A stretch of DNA of 64,000 nucleotides from Drechslerella dactyloides. Taxonomy: Eukaryota; Ascomycota; Orbiliomycetes; Orbiliales; Orbiliaceae. Location of the stretch: assembly GCA_020064725.1 (NCBI GenBank), contig JAGTWJ010000017.1:5005449-5069448 (forward strand), in the 5' to 3' direction. The notes under the pieces are model-generated. The model worked only from the letters and a program-made list of their open reading frames with translations. It had not been told where the DNA came from and searched no databases. A program made the position numbers and the translations under genes. Each line of letters starts with the position of its first letter. Position 1 is the stretch's first letter. This document shows, one piece after another, positions 14,605-27,457 of the stretch.

Positions 14605-14853
14605 ACGTATTCCACAAGCGAGCGGACCACACAAGCGAGCGGACCACCCCATATAAACCAACACCCTACCAAAACACTTTTTATTGATAACTTAATCAAT
14701 AATTAATTTAAAATTAGAATAAAATTAATCTTGTTTATATAAACTATTACAAATCTAAAAATATTTTTTTAAATTTTTTTTATATTAAATTAAAGAAATA
14801 TACAAGGGGGGTGGTCCGGTCGCTTGTCTGGTCCAGTCGCTTATTGTTGACGT
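14605..14853 (+). mobile_element. 249-bp MITE with two different termini (copy 2)
   Basis: Flanked by TA (14603-14604 and 14854-14855). Left end ACGTATTCCACAAGCGAG, right end the complement of ACGTCAACAATAAGCGAC. By eye I find no difference from the copy at 50101-50349. It interrupts the right gypsy element just downstream of its integrase region. Confidence 0.92.
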
Positions 14854-15522
14854 TATAATAAATATAAAGTTAAAAAAATCTTAGATTATAAAAAAAATTT
14901 AGAAATATTAGTTAATAAATTTTTAATCAAATAAAAAGATTATTTATTAGAAGAAGACTTATAATAATTAGAAGATAATGTCTTATTAGAACTTGTTAGA
15001 TAATATTCTAATAAATCTGATGTTTACTAAGTAGAATAAAATCTGCTATTAAAACAACCTTAAAAAAAATCTAAAAAAAATATTAGAATATAAAAAAATA
15101 ATTATAATTATTATACTAAAAGAATTTATTTTATTTTAGAACTATATCTTCCAACATTAAAACTACTATTAAATATAAGAAATTTATATATATATAAAAT
15201 TAATTTTTTTCTAAGATATAAATTAATTTATTTATAATTTTATATATATTATTATAATAATAAATAACTTTATTTAAAGTATTAATATTTATTTTAATCT
15301 TAAAATAAAGATATAGTGTAACCAACTTAAAAGCTAATGTTTATTAATAATTAGAATAAATAAAATATACTGTTATTATAACAAAAAAAAATAAAGAAAT
15401 AAAAATAATAAAAAAATAAAATACTATTAATAATCTATTTTTATCTTATCCTTTTTTATATAATAAAACTTTATAAAATAATTCTTAGAAATATATATAT
15501 AATATAATATAAACTAATATTA

Positions 15523-17413
15523 ACGTCAAAGATAAGCGAGCGAGCCGGACAAGCGAGCGAGCCACCTCCGGCCGCCTACGGACCCCTTTACCTTTACCAC
15601 CACATATCTTAACAACCACAACAATGGCTACCTCTATGACTGAATTATGTATAAATATAGCTATTTAAGTTTTGGAAAAAGATATAGCTTTAAGTATTAG
15701 GGCTGTTGCAAAGTTATATAATGTTTCCTGGTTTACTTTTACTCATTAGTGTAAAGGCTGTACCTCTAGGGTAGATAGTACTCTGAAATTGTGAAATTTT
15801 ATAAATTTAGAAGAGGATATTATTGTTTAGTATATACTTGAGCTATGTGTGTGGTCTTTTTATCCTAGGCTAAATAATGTGGAAGATATGGTTAACCAGC
15901 TGCTGTCGATGTGTAGTGATGATAGTACGCGATGTGTTGGTAAGAAATGGGCTGGTAACTTTGTTAAATGCTGCCTGGAGCTATAGATGTGTTTGTCTAG
16001 GAAGTATGACTATTAGTGAGTGAAATGCGAAGATCTTGTGTTTATTAGCAAGTAGTTTTAGTTAGTTGAGGTTGTAAAGGCTAAGTATGGTATTGTGGAC
16101 AATGATATCTATAATTTTGACGAGACTGGCTTTGTAATGGGCATGATATCTACAACCACTGTTGTTATAGGTGCCAAATCGTGTGATAAAGCAAAGCTAG
16201 CGCAGCCTGGGAATCATGAATGGGCAACAGTTATCTAGGGGGTAGGTGTAGAAGGTTGGGTATTACTGCTATTTATTATTTTTGCTGGGTAGTACTACCT
16301 AGCTAGCTGGTATATAGTGATTAAGCTATTAGTGGATTAGGTTATTGCGCTTTCTGATAATGGCTGGATGATGAATGAGCTTGCTCTACAGTGGCTACAG
16401 TACTTCGACAAATTTACAGTGTAGTGCTGCTATTTGGACTACTGGCTATTAGTCCTAGATGGTTATGAAAGCTACTATTCAGCTGTTTTTGAGCTGTACT
16501 GCTAGGAGTACAAGATTGTTACAATTTGTATGCTGCTGTATTTATCGCATATTTTCCAGCTATTGGATATTGGCTGCTTTGGGCCACTAAAGTAGGTATA
16601 TAGCAAGGAGGTGGAGAGTTTAATACATGTGTATATTAACTATATTTTTAAGCTGGAGTTTTTCTCTGGATTTCACAAAATATTTACTGCTGTAATAATG
16701 CTTAAAAACATATGTAGCAGCTTTGCTGGAGCTAGTATTGTACCTTATAACCCAGACAGAGTTTTATTAAAATTGGATATACAGTTATTAGCAGCTATTC
16801 CAGTAAATTTATGCTTAGATATTGTGAATATAGAAGCTACCTGGACTATAAAGATACCATTAAATTTGTCAGAGGCTAGCCTATAAGCAGGTTTGATTAA
16901 AAACCAGATTATCTAATATCAAAATACCTTTCCTATATCATTGCTAGCAGCTGTGGACTAGCTGTTTAAAGAGGCGCAGACAATAATGTACCAAATGGTG
17001 CTTATACACACGGAGAATATAATGCTTTGCTCTGCAAATAAGCTGCTGAGCAAGCGCCGGCAGCTGAAAAAACAGTGTATATAGCATAGGGGCATGTTTA
17101 CTATATATCAGGCTAACAGAATCCTGGATAGCAATACTGTAGATAAAGTGGTTGAGCAGCTAGTACCTCCAAAACACCAGCACACCCCCCAGCCAAAGAC
17201 TACTTCTGCATACATATGCTGCTGTAGTAATTGTGGTAAGTCTGGATATAATATTCGAATATGCTAGTAGGTATTTTAAGTATGTATATAAGCTATTTGG
17301 CATATATCTAGACCAGCATAATAGCAGTGTAGTGGTGAAGCCAGTATTTTTGTTAGGGTGGGGTGGTGAGGTGGCTCGCTCGCTTGTCCGGCTCGCTCGC
17401 TTATCTTTGACGT
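15523..17413 (+). mobile_element. Pogo/Fot1-like DNA transposon C, full length, best preserved copy
   Basis: 1891 bp with TA on both sides (15521-15522 and 17414-17415). The ends are ACGTCAAAGATAAGCGAG and its perfect complement, each with two AAGCGAGCGAGCC-type units. The GC content is visibly higher than in the other copies. Inserted in the right gypsy. It contains the transposase pseudogene listed separately. Confidence 0.93.
15624..17321 (+). pseudogene. Pogo/Fot1-type transposase (DDE_1 superfamily), inactivated by nonsense changes
   Basis: From an ATG in the context ACAATGG one frame runs without any frameshift for 566 codons to a TAA. It is interrupted by in-frame TAG/TAA codons, nearly all of which could be CAG, CAA or TGG changed by RIP. 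The order of domains is that of fungal pogo/Fot1 transposases: an N-terminal psq-type helix-turn-helix (SIRAVAKLYNV), a CENP-B-type DNA-binding half (GKKWAGNFVK), then the catalytic domain. Its three aspartates are still visible in NFDETGF (about 16113), LVLDGYES (about 16445) and QLLDIGCF (about 16558). Next come the KLEFFSGFHKIF and SFAGASIVPYNPDRVLLKLDIQL-type blocks (an open stretch at 16611-16886). The C-terminus has a CCHC-like knuckle with the His replaced by Tyr (near 17220-17265). In the live state it would have bound the terminal repeats and moved the element into TA sites. Confidence 0.9.
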
Positions 17414-18060
17414 TAATTATATTTAGTAATATATATATATTAAAAGGATGTTATATTAAATATTAAAACTTATACTATTACCATTCAAAAAAACCTCAAA
17501 ATCAAAAAATTCTAAATCTTTAATTATAAAAAAAAATATCTTAATCTTATATTTAAGAGTTTTTTATTTCTTTATAGACTCCTTTTCTTAATATATTATA
17601 TTATTTAATTTATTATTTAGAAATAATATCTTTTTTTTAATATAAAAAATCTAAGAAAATATCTTAGTAGTTTTAGATATTATTTTTAGTAGTTTAATTT
17701 ATTCTATTTTTAGAATTTTTAATTTTTTTTTTTTTTTTTAGATTTAATAAAGAATTTAAGTAACTATAAATTATATTAGCATTAATTAGTAATAAAATTT
17801 TAAATAAAAAAAACAAAATTTATACTTAGAAATTATAGCATAATTAATACTAAAATATATATAATTAGTATATTTTAATTTTATATAAAAAAAATAAAAT
17901 ATTTAAAATTATATTTATCACAAAATTTATATATAGTAGTAAGATAATTATTATATTTTTTAATTAAACAAATTTATTTATGATAATATTTAGAGGAAGA
18001 TTTTTTATAATAATTAGTAGGTATGCTAATAAAAAAGATTATATTAAAAAGAATTAATTA

Positions 18061-19195
18061 ACGTCAACGATAAGCGAGCGGACAGGACAAGCGAGCGGAC
18101 ACCCCCCCTTAGCCCAACACCCCACCAAAAACCTTTTTATTATTATTTTAGTCAATATCTATTAAAAAATTATAAAAAAATAATATAAAATAAAAATAAA
18201 TTCAAATAATATAATTATATTTTTTAAAAAATTTTTAATATAAAAATAAATTAATCATAATTAATTTAAATTTTTATAAAACAACACATTTTTTTAGGTG
18301 TTTGACTCTAAATATTTCAATAATTTACGAACAAAAACCTTTAAAAATTAAAAATCTTATAAATTATTATATAATCTAGATTTGTGCTAAGCTATTACTT
18401 ATTATAAAAAAAATTAAGTTCTAGAAAGCTTGTTAAAGTTGGCACAACACACCAGCTATTTTTTTTAAATAATTATATATAAAAATATAATAAAAAAATT
18501 AAAAAAAAATTAATTTTGATTTTAATATAAAAAAGCTTTTTTATTTCTATTTTTTTAATTTTTTATTAATAAAAATCCAATTTTTTATTAATAAAAATCC
18601 AATTTTTTATAAATTTTTGTTATAAAAATTAAAAATATTAATATTAAATTATATAATAAATAAAAAAAATTAAAAAAATAAAAATAAAAAAGCTTTTTTA
18701 TATTAAAATCAAAATTAATTTTTTTTTAATTTTTTTTATTATATTTTTATATATAATTATTTGAAAAATAGCTAGTGTATAGCTGGTGTGTTGTACCAAC
18801 TTTAGCAGGCTTTTTAGATCTTAATTTTTATTATATTAAGTAATAGCTCGGTAAAAGCCTAGATTATATAATAATCTATTAGATTTGAAATTTTTAAAGA
18901 TTTTTATTAATATATTATAGAGATATTTACTGGCAAACACCTACGACTTTGTGTTGTTTTTTACAACTTTTAAATTAATTATTATTAATTTATTTTTATT
19001 TTAAAAAGTTTTTTAAAAATATAATTATATTATTTGAATTTATTTTTATTTTATATTATTTTTTTATAATTTTTTAATAGATATTGACTAAAATAATAAT
19101 AAAAAGGTTTTTGGTGGGGTGTTGGGCTAAGGGGGGGTGTCCGCTCGCTTGTCCTGTCCGCTCGCTTGTCCTGTCCGCTCGCTTATCGTTGACGT
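18061..19195. mobile_element. Foldback MITE 1 (about 1135 bp) with pogo-type ends
   Basis: Flanked by TA (18059-18060 and 19196-19197). Left end ACGTCAACGATAAGCGAG with two AAGCGAGCGGACAGG-type units; the right end has three. The two halves are inverted copies over most of their length: the GTGTTTGACTC block near 18300 mirrors the GGCAAACACC block near 18945, and the GGCACAACACACCAGCTA block near 18440 mirrors TAGCTGGTGTGTTGTACC near 18780. There is no reading frame. It shares its core with the element at 27849-30840. Confidence 0.9.
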
Positions 19196-19792
19196 TATAA
19201 AAAAAAAGAAAAATATAATAAAAAAACTATTTAATTAAAAGTTATATTATTTAGATTATCTAATTATATTATATATAAAAAATTTATATTACTTTATCTT
19301 ATACTATTTATACTTATATTTAAATTAGTATACTACTAATTTTTATAAAAAAAAAGAATAATATTATAGGATAATAATATAATATTTAAATATTTTATAT
19401 AGACTAAATCTCTATATAAATATTTAGTCTATATAATATATAAGGTAATAATATATCTATATACTATATAAAATAAATTCTTATATAAGATATATAATTA
19501 TATAAATTTATTTTATATAGATCACTAACTTATATAATATATCTTACTATATAAGTGATAAAACTATATAGATAATAAAACTATATAGAATCTTAGATTA
19601 TATAAAAAAACACCACCACAAAAAAAATATTACCCTTATTATCCTTTTTCTAAAATAATAGCTATTATAATAAGTTAAAACTATATAATAAATTATAAAT
19701 TATAAATTATAGATTAATTTTTAGCAGAACTATAAACTATAAATTATTTAAATAATATATTAATATATCTCTATTATTTTATATATTAAAAT

Positions 19793-20027
19793 TGTTATGT
19801 TATGTAGGTCGAGATCTCATGTATATATCAGTATATATTGCGATTATGTCTCTAGATTGTATGGCAAAGCACCAGGAGGCTATTAGATGTTAGTCTACAG
19901 ACCACATAACTGTATAGCTATTTAGAGTACTCTGCCACTAATTAGTAGCTGAGTATTTTATAGTCTATATATTACTATATATTAAATTATATATTAATTA
20001 TAATTTGGATTATTATTTAATTTAACA
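19793..20027 (-). repeat. 3' LTR of the copia element
   Basis: Begins TGTTATGTAGGTCGAGATC and ends TTAATTTAACA on the plus strand. It pairs with 27228-27457 and with the copy at 34632-34861. Less mutated than the 5' LTR at its outer edge. Confidence 0.85.
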
Positions 20028-23000
20028 CTTTGGTTTAATTTAGAATAGATTATAGAATAATTATTCAATATAAATTATTGATTATATTATTATAATGATT
20101 TTATTATAGTTCTTATTATAAATTATTTTATAAATTATTTTTCTTATTATTAATTAAATAATTTGTAAATTATTTAGTTAGTAGTTTTAGTAGCTAAATT
20201 AGAAGCTATTTTAGTTAATTATTTTGTTAATTATTAAAAAGTTACTATATTAGTTTATAATAGGAGTTATTGAATTAGCTGCTTTATTGTTTATTTGAAA
20301 ATTGGGTGTTTATTATTTTGTTATCTGCTTTGTTTATTATTATTTTAATTGTTTTATTTACTACTATGCTAATTACTATATATACTGTTTGGGTAGTTGC
20401 TATGCTTTGCTATTTTGTAAACTACTTATGTGCTGTTTTAGTAGCTATTGTGTTAGCTGTTTTGTGAGTTGCCTATATTCTGTTTTGGTAGCTGCTGTGT
20501 AGGATTAAATTATTTAAGAATATATCCTTAAATATATAGTTGATATTAAAATAATCTATAATTTGTGGGCTTTTCTTAGATATATATTTATTTTATTTAG
20601 TAACTAGTATATAATATAGTATAATAATTTATTTAGGGCTTATATATTTTCTTTATTTTTTAATTTTACTATATTAGAATATTTATCTTAAACTATACTA
20701 AATGCTTAAACTATAGAATAAGTTTATAAAATAAATAAGAAGTTTGTAAAATATATTAAATTATAGAATAGTTTATTTTATAAGTAGCAAAATAAAAGAG
20801 GAGGAGATAGTGATTTAATTTGTGAATAGATATTGATGTACCTTTTTTCTTTCTTTTTTTTTTATATTATATATATATATATTTTTATTTCTCTTGTATT
20901 ATTTGTTTTATAATTTATTTTAACACCTATAATATTTTTGTTTTTATGATTTGTTTTATGTAGTTATATTCTTCCTTTTCTTATTTTCTACTTTTTATTT
21001 TTTGTCTTTTATAATAATATCTGTTATTTTTAGTAGTATAGTTTTCTCTGTTTTTCTTTTGACTAGATTAACTGTTATATAGGTTGATATAGTTTATAAT
21101 ACTGGGAATAAAAGGATTATTATAAATTAAATATATATAGATTTTATAATTTATATTGTTGTTTTGTTTTGTGGTTACTATTTTAGTTTGAGTCCCCCTT
21201 ATATTTGTTGTGTAAATCTGAATTCTTTTTCTAGTATTTATTTGGATTATATCTATAATAATTATAAGACTATTTATAAATTCAAAAATAAATTAACTTA
21301 TAGAATATTTTATTAATTATTTTATTAATTTTTTGATTTATAGATTGTCTGGTTAATTATAGGTTCTATTTTATAATCCTCTAATTAATTATAAACTTAT
21401 AGACTAGCTTTGGCTACATAATTCTTAACTTAGTACTAGTTAATTTATAGAATTTTTTAATTAATTTCCCTATTACTACTTTCCCAGATATTTTTCTAAA
21501 TTATATTGTAGTTCTGTTTATATATATACTGTTTATTGCCCCAATATTATTTATTCTATCTTCACCTTTTATAATTCTACTATCACCATCTTCTATTATT
21601 ATTAATGGTTTTTTGTTTACTTTTCTAATTAGCTTATATTGTTTAATCCACACTATTTGAAATATAGTATAAAATATCAATACTAAGCTGCAGAAACAGA
21701 TTCTTTATTCAAACCACCTAAATTATATATATAATATATTTTATAAATTCACTTAAGAGTGGTAGTATAAGTATTTAACTTATTTTTTCAGTTTATAAAG
21801 TACTTTAATATTTAGGTAATAGATCTGCTAACTTATTTTTATTATCTAGGCCAGGAAAATACTTATAAGCCACTGTCTTAAGTTATAATTTGTTTTTTAT
21901 AGTCTGTTGATTGTTTAGTTATCTTTACTAAAGAGAAGGATAGACTTAGGGCTTTTTTTTTTTTATCTATTTATAGATTATGTTTTGGTTTATAGAGGAT
22001 TTTAGATACTTTGTGTGGTTTATATTGTTTTTATTATATAATATTAACTTAAATTATATTCTCCCTTTTATAAATAGCTTACTTAATATATAACATTACT
22101 ACCTAGCTGAGCAGCCTTTTATATATTTCTACTATTTTACTTCACCTTCTAGTTTCCAGAGGGCCTAAAGAATATTCTACTTTAGTAGATTATTGTTTTA
22201 AACTATTTTATAGATAAAGGAAGTACTTAATACAAAATTTATCTTGTAATTTAGTTTATAGTTTAAAATGTATTACTAAATATCAAGATCTATTTTCTGA
22301 ATCTTATAGTTAAGATATAGATTTAATAAAACAATATATATATCATGAAATAACTTAGGGAGTGCTTTGGTAAAAATATCTACCATTATTTAATTTATAG
22401 AAAAGTAGATCATATTGAGTTTTTTGCTGTTAAGTTTCTTTTTAATTTAGAAATATTATATATTAAAATACTTTATATGCTGCTAATTATTTAGGTCCTT
22501 GTTTGTCTTGATAGCTCCCTAGTTATTGTAGAACAGAGAAATTATTAAAAAAAATATTGGCTATTCTTCTATATCCTATACTTTATGATTTAAGCTAGTA
22601 AATAGCTATAGTTTAATCAGTAGTTTATATAATTATATAGCCTCTTTTTCTATATAATTAATAGCTATGATTTCTACTTTTATATTTGATTTTATTATAG
22701 TAGTTTGTAGCTTACTTAACTAGAAAATAGTTGTATTTTTTATACAGAATATATAGCCTGATATAGACTTTTTTACTATGATTTTATTTACTATATTTTA
22801 TATCTAGTTAGTATCTATAAATTTTTTTAAATCACAATTTACTTTATTGTATATAATTATTATTTGCTTTATACCAGTAAAGTATCTATATACATAGTTT
22901 ATGGCTTTCTACTATCCTTATACAGGATAGTTTATAAATTAACTAAGTTTTATATATAAATATGCTAGGTCTAGCCTTATATATTAAGTTAGATATGTAA

Positions 23001-26000
23001 AGCTGTTTAGTATGCTTTAATATAAAAAGATATTTTTAGTAGGGAAGTATTTATTCTATTATTTTATTTGTAGGCTGGTTGATATTAGTATAGGTATTAT
23101 CTTATAATTTATGTAACCAAATTTATTTAGAATTTTGTCTATATACTTGGTCTGATTTATGAAAAAAGAGTAGTTTAATCTATCTTTTATAATCTGTATC
23201 CCAAGGAACTTCTTAGCTTTTTTTAGATTTGTAATTATATATATTATTATGATAGCTTGTTTTGCTATTTGAATGGTCTTTGTGTCCTTTGAAAATAATA
23301 ATATATTATTTATATAAACTTCTATTAAAATGTTAGTTAATATAAAGAGATATTTATCTATATTTAACTATTAAAACTTGATTAGGAAAGTAATACTGAG
23401 TAGTTTATTCTTCAAATTTTTATTTTATAAGTTAGAAGCTTATTTTAGACTATAGAATAATTTATAAAGATGTAGGGTAATTATATTTTGATTTTCTATT
23501 AATTATTTAAATTTTAGAGGTAGCTTTATATATATATACTTCTTTTTAGATAGTTTAGTATTAAGAAAAATAGTTTTAATATTTATTTAATAGATTTTTA
23601 GATCTAGGATAGTAGCTATGGCCAGTAGAGTATATACTATCTTTAAATTAATAATAGGTATATAAGTTTTTATAAAGTAAATTCTATATTGTTGTTTATA
23701 TCTCTTAATAATTAGTTATATTTTATATTATAAATTATTTTCTATAGTTATTTTATATTTAAATATTTATCTAATTTCTATTATTTTGATTTCTTTTGGG
23801 ATTTAGTTTATAGTTTTCTATATAAATTTCTATTCTAAAGATTATAGTTTATTTTGTATTATTAATAACCATCTTTTTCTATTAAATAGTTTAAAAGCCT
23901 ACTCAAGGGTCTAGGGTTTAATTAGAATATAGATTTTCTCACCTTTTACTTTATAATTTAAGATTTTTGTTATAGCTGTTCTTATATACTATAAAATTTT
24001 TGTAGATTGTTTGTGGCTGGAGTCTATTTCCTTGTTATAGATTGTATATTGAGATTTGTTTATGTTTGGGTTTCCTAGTAGAACTATTGGTTCTTTAGAG
24101 TTTTCTATTATATTAGTCTGTAGTTTAGTTGATGGGATCTCTTAATCTTCTTTGTTGGGTTTAAAGGGTATTTCTTGGGCTACTACTAGCTGCAGACTAT
24201 TTTGCAGTTGCTTTTTTAGCTCTAGTTGGGGTAATATGTTGTTTATTATTTTATATGTTAGTAGTTTTTTCTATGTAGGGAAATACTTTATAAAGTTTTT
24301 TTTTGTAAGAAAAGAGTTTTCTATTGTTCTGGTATTATAAATTATGTAGATTATATTTTGAGTTGTGTTCTATATTCTAAATTGTTTTATGGTTTATATA
24401 TATTTAATAAAGATGTTTTTCTAAGTTTTTAGTTGTATAATTTATTTAGTTTTTTGTTGTTTGGGTAGTGTTATATATATATAGTAGTTGAATAGTAGTA
24501 AGTTATATGTTGGAATACTTTTATAAAATAATTTATAAAGTGTTTTGGGGTGTATATTATTTTCTGCCTCAGGGGTGACTAATGTAGTTAATTTAATTTG
24601 CTTGCTTTTTTGGAGACTTTAGGCAGGTGTCCTTTTTATTGAAGGTGATCTGTTATATAGGTATATTATTATTTGGCTGGCCTTAGTCTAGAATATTTTA
24701 GGGAGTTTTGAATTAATTAGTATAATAGATGTTTTGTAGTTAATTGTTTTGATTATTTATTTTGTAGTTCTATTTTGTTCTGAGTAGTAGGGTGTACTAT
24801 TTTTAATTTCTATATTCTTTGTTTTATAAATTGTTTGGATTTTTGTTGAAACTAGTTTTCTGGTATTATTAAGATAGATTCTGTATATTTTGAAATGTGG
24901 ATGGTTGTTTTTTTGTTTTTTGATAAATGTTTTAAATAGTAGATTAAAGTGTTTTTTATTTTTTGTAAAAATAATTTATGTGAAGTCTGTTTTGTTATAT
25001 GTGAAGTAAGCTATATATTGAGAGAATTATAAGATTTTATTAATGGGATTTGTATAATATTTGTAGAGTGAGGGTATTTCTTATAGTCTACTAAAGTTAA
25101 TGTGTATTAATTTTAGTAATTCTTTAATTTATTGGGTAGATTGTGTTTTGTTATGTATTATTATAGTTTTCTTAAATATATATGCTTTATAATTTAATTT
25201 GCTGGCCTCTAGTTTGATATCTAGTTATTTTAAGACTTGTCTTATAGTATATTGATTAAGGTGTTCTAATTTTCTATACTATTTAGCTAGATTGCTTTCT
25301 TTTTATAAATTATTAGATTTTATAACTGTTGTATTATTAAGGAAAAGTAATATAAAAATAGTAATAAATTGATTTAAAGATTAAACTAGATTATTAGCTG
25401 TATTTAAGACCTTTTTAATAGTGTATAAATTATATATTGTATTTTGCTTTGTTGTTTTGATTAAACTACTATCTATAGTTAATAGTTTATAACCTTTTTT
25501 AAAAATATTATACTTATTATCTATATTTAACAGGCTATTAGTTAAAAAGAGATTTATTCCTATTTCTGGAGTATATAAGATATTTTAAATTATAATTTAG
25601 GTTTGTTATATATTGATTGAGACTATGCCTATCTTTTATATTATAACCTTGGAATTGTTATTTAGAATAATATATTTTTTCTACTCTATTAGCTTCAGAT
25701 TGTTAAATCTTTTTTTCTAAAATAAGATGTAGTCTATTGCTACTAAATTAATATACTATTTGATTTATAAATTATTCTGTAGGCTGGCCTTTTGGTTAGT
25801 CTTATAGGCTCTTAGAAAGTAACCTAGAAACTAATATATTGGTTTTTTAGACTGAGCTACAGTCTACTTTTTATCTCTATTTATAGGGCCTTTTTCTAGA
25901 AAAAGTTTCTAATAACCCTTAATATTATAAATTAATGAATTATAATATTTATACTACTATTTCTTTTATTTATTTTGATTTTTTAAATTCTCTTTTAACT

Positions 26001-27227
26001 TCTTCTTTATAAACTATTTTATAGTACCCAAATTATCTTCTGTTTTCTGTTTTGTAGTTTGTTTTACTACTACAATATAGGTTTATAAGTTGTTTTAAGT
26101 AATTATAAATTAATTTATATAAGGGAAGCAGTTATTATAATTTAATAAAAACCTTAAATTAATTATATTTTATTTATTTTTGTTTATAAGTAGGACAGCT
26201 TTTATAATTAAATAGTAATTATTATATATAAATTAACTCTTATTTTTTATATAATTCATTTTAAAAATCTCTATATAGTAAATTATTTCTTTACACTTTA
26301 ATTTATGAAAGGTAGTGAAAGTATAATATAGAAGATTTTTATTACTAAATCTAGATTATAGATTAATTAAAAATCTTTCATTTTATAATACTTTAACTTT
26401 AGAGAAGTAGAAAATTATAATTTAATATATAGATTTTTTTATATTTATATATATATATTATAATTTATTTTATAAAACTATGATTATTAAGTAAATAAAT
26501 AGTTAAAACTTTTCTTTTAAATATTTTATTATTTTTTAAGAAATATTTTTATTATAAATAAAAATCTCTATTTGTTTTATAATATATTATTTAATAAATT
26601 CTTTTATAAAGAATTCTACAATTTTAAAGTATATAATTTTATCCTCTGGTATAGAATAAGCTACAGATTATTCTATATTTTAAAAAATAATCTATAGTTT
26701 TTACCCTAATAATAAGACTGCTATATTTGCTAATAAATTATCTTCCTAATTTATATTAATTTATAACCTAATTCTAACAACTATACTTAATTTAGTAAAT
26801 TATTCTGTAAACTGAGGTCTAGAGACTTTAGATTATAAGGTAAATTATAAAATAGTGTTATTAATAGTATCTAATTTCCTATGGTAAAAAAGTTCAATAA
26901 AGTTAAAGAGATAATATTTATTTTAAATATATACTTTTAATCTATTATAAATTTTGATTTTCCAGACAATATAATTTATTCTATTATTCTATAATTACAA
27001 AATCTCTATATAAAAAAAGTTTTTATTGTTTTAGAATATTATTTAATAATTTAAATTACAATTTAATATATAAATTAAAATATATATTATAAAAATAAAA
27101 ATAAACCAGTTTAATATATCATATTCTATAATTTACCAACCACAACTAGTATAATAATCACTATAAACAATAGATTATACTATAGATTATTTTTTAAAAT
27201 TAGAAGACTAATATTAATAATATATTA

Positions 27228-27457
27228 TATTATATAGATTAAGATCTTATATATATATTAATATATATTACAATTATATTTCTAGATTATATAATAAAAT
27301 ACCAGAAAACTATTAAACATCAGTCTACAGACCATATAACTACATAGCCACTCAGAGTACTCTACTACTAACTAGTGGCTGAGCACTCTACAGTCTGCAT
27401 GCTGCTGTATATTGAACTGCATGCTAATCATGACCTGGATTGCTATTTAATCTAACA
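27228..27457 (-). repeat. 5' LTR of the copia element
   Basis: The outer edge, read on the minus strand, starts TGTTAGATTAAATAGC. It contains the CAGTCTACAGACCATATAAC and GGCTGAGCACTCTACAGTCT words shared with the other two LTR copies. It is followed by the AAAAT duplication. Confidence 0.85.

Larger units (their letters stand above)
19793..27457 (-). mobile_element. Complete Ty1/copia retrotransposon, RIP-degraded
   Basis: 7665 bp with LTRs of about 235 bp (19793-20027) and 230 bp (27228-27457), both bounded by TGTTA...TAACA in the unmutated form, and a perfect 5-bp target duplication AAAAT (19788-19792 and 27458-27462). Coding remnants lie on the minus strand in copia order. The integrase core is near 24620-24810: a word corresponding to the family's Y-TPYTPEQNG motif is readable as STPYYSEQNRTT. 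Reverse transcriptase is at about 23200-23340, where VYINNILLFSKDTKTI stands for the YVDD-box block. RNase H follows towards 22300. The short open frames at 20302-20502 and 24152-24340 on the plus strand are by-products. It is dead because stops are frequent. Confidence 0.88.

Noticed and set aside
17233..17466. Open frame of 77 codons on plus
   Set aside because: It overlaps the transposase C-terminus in another frame and runs through the terminal repeat of transposon C, so it is a by-product.
20302..20502. Plus-strand open frame rich in Tyr/Cys/Phe
   Set aside because: It lies inside the copia element, whose genes are on the other strand; the composition is that of AT-rich noise.
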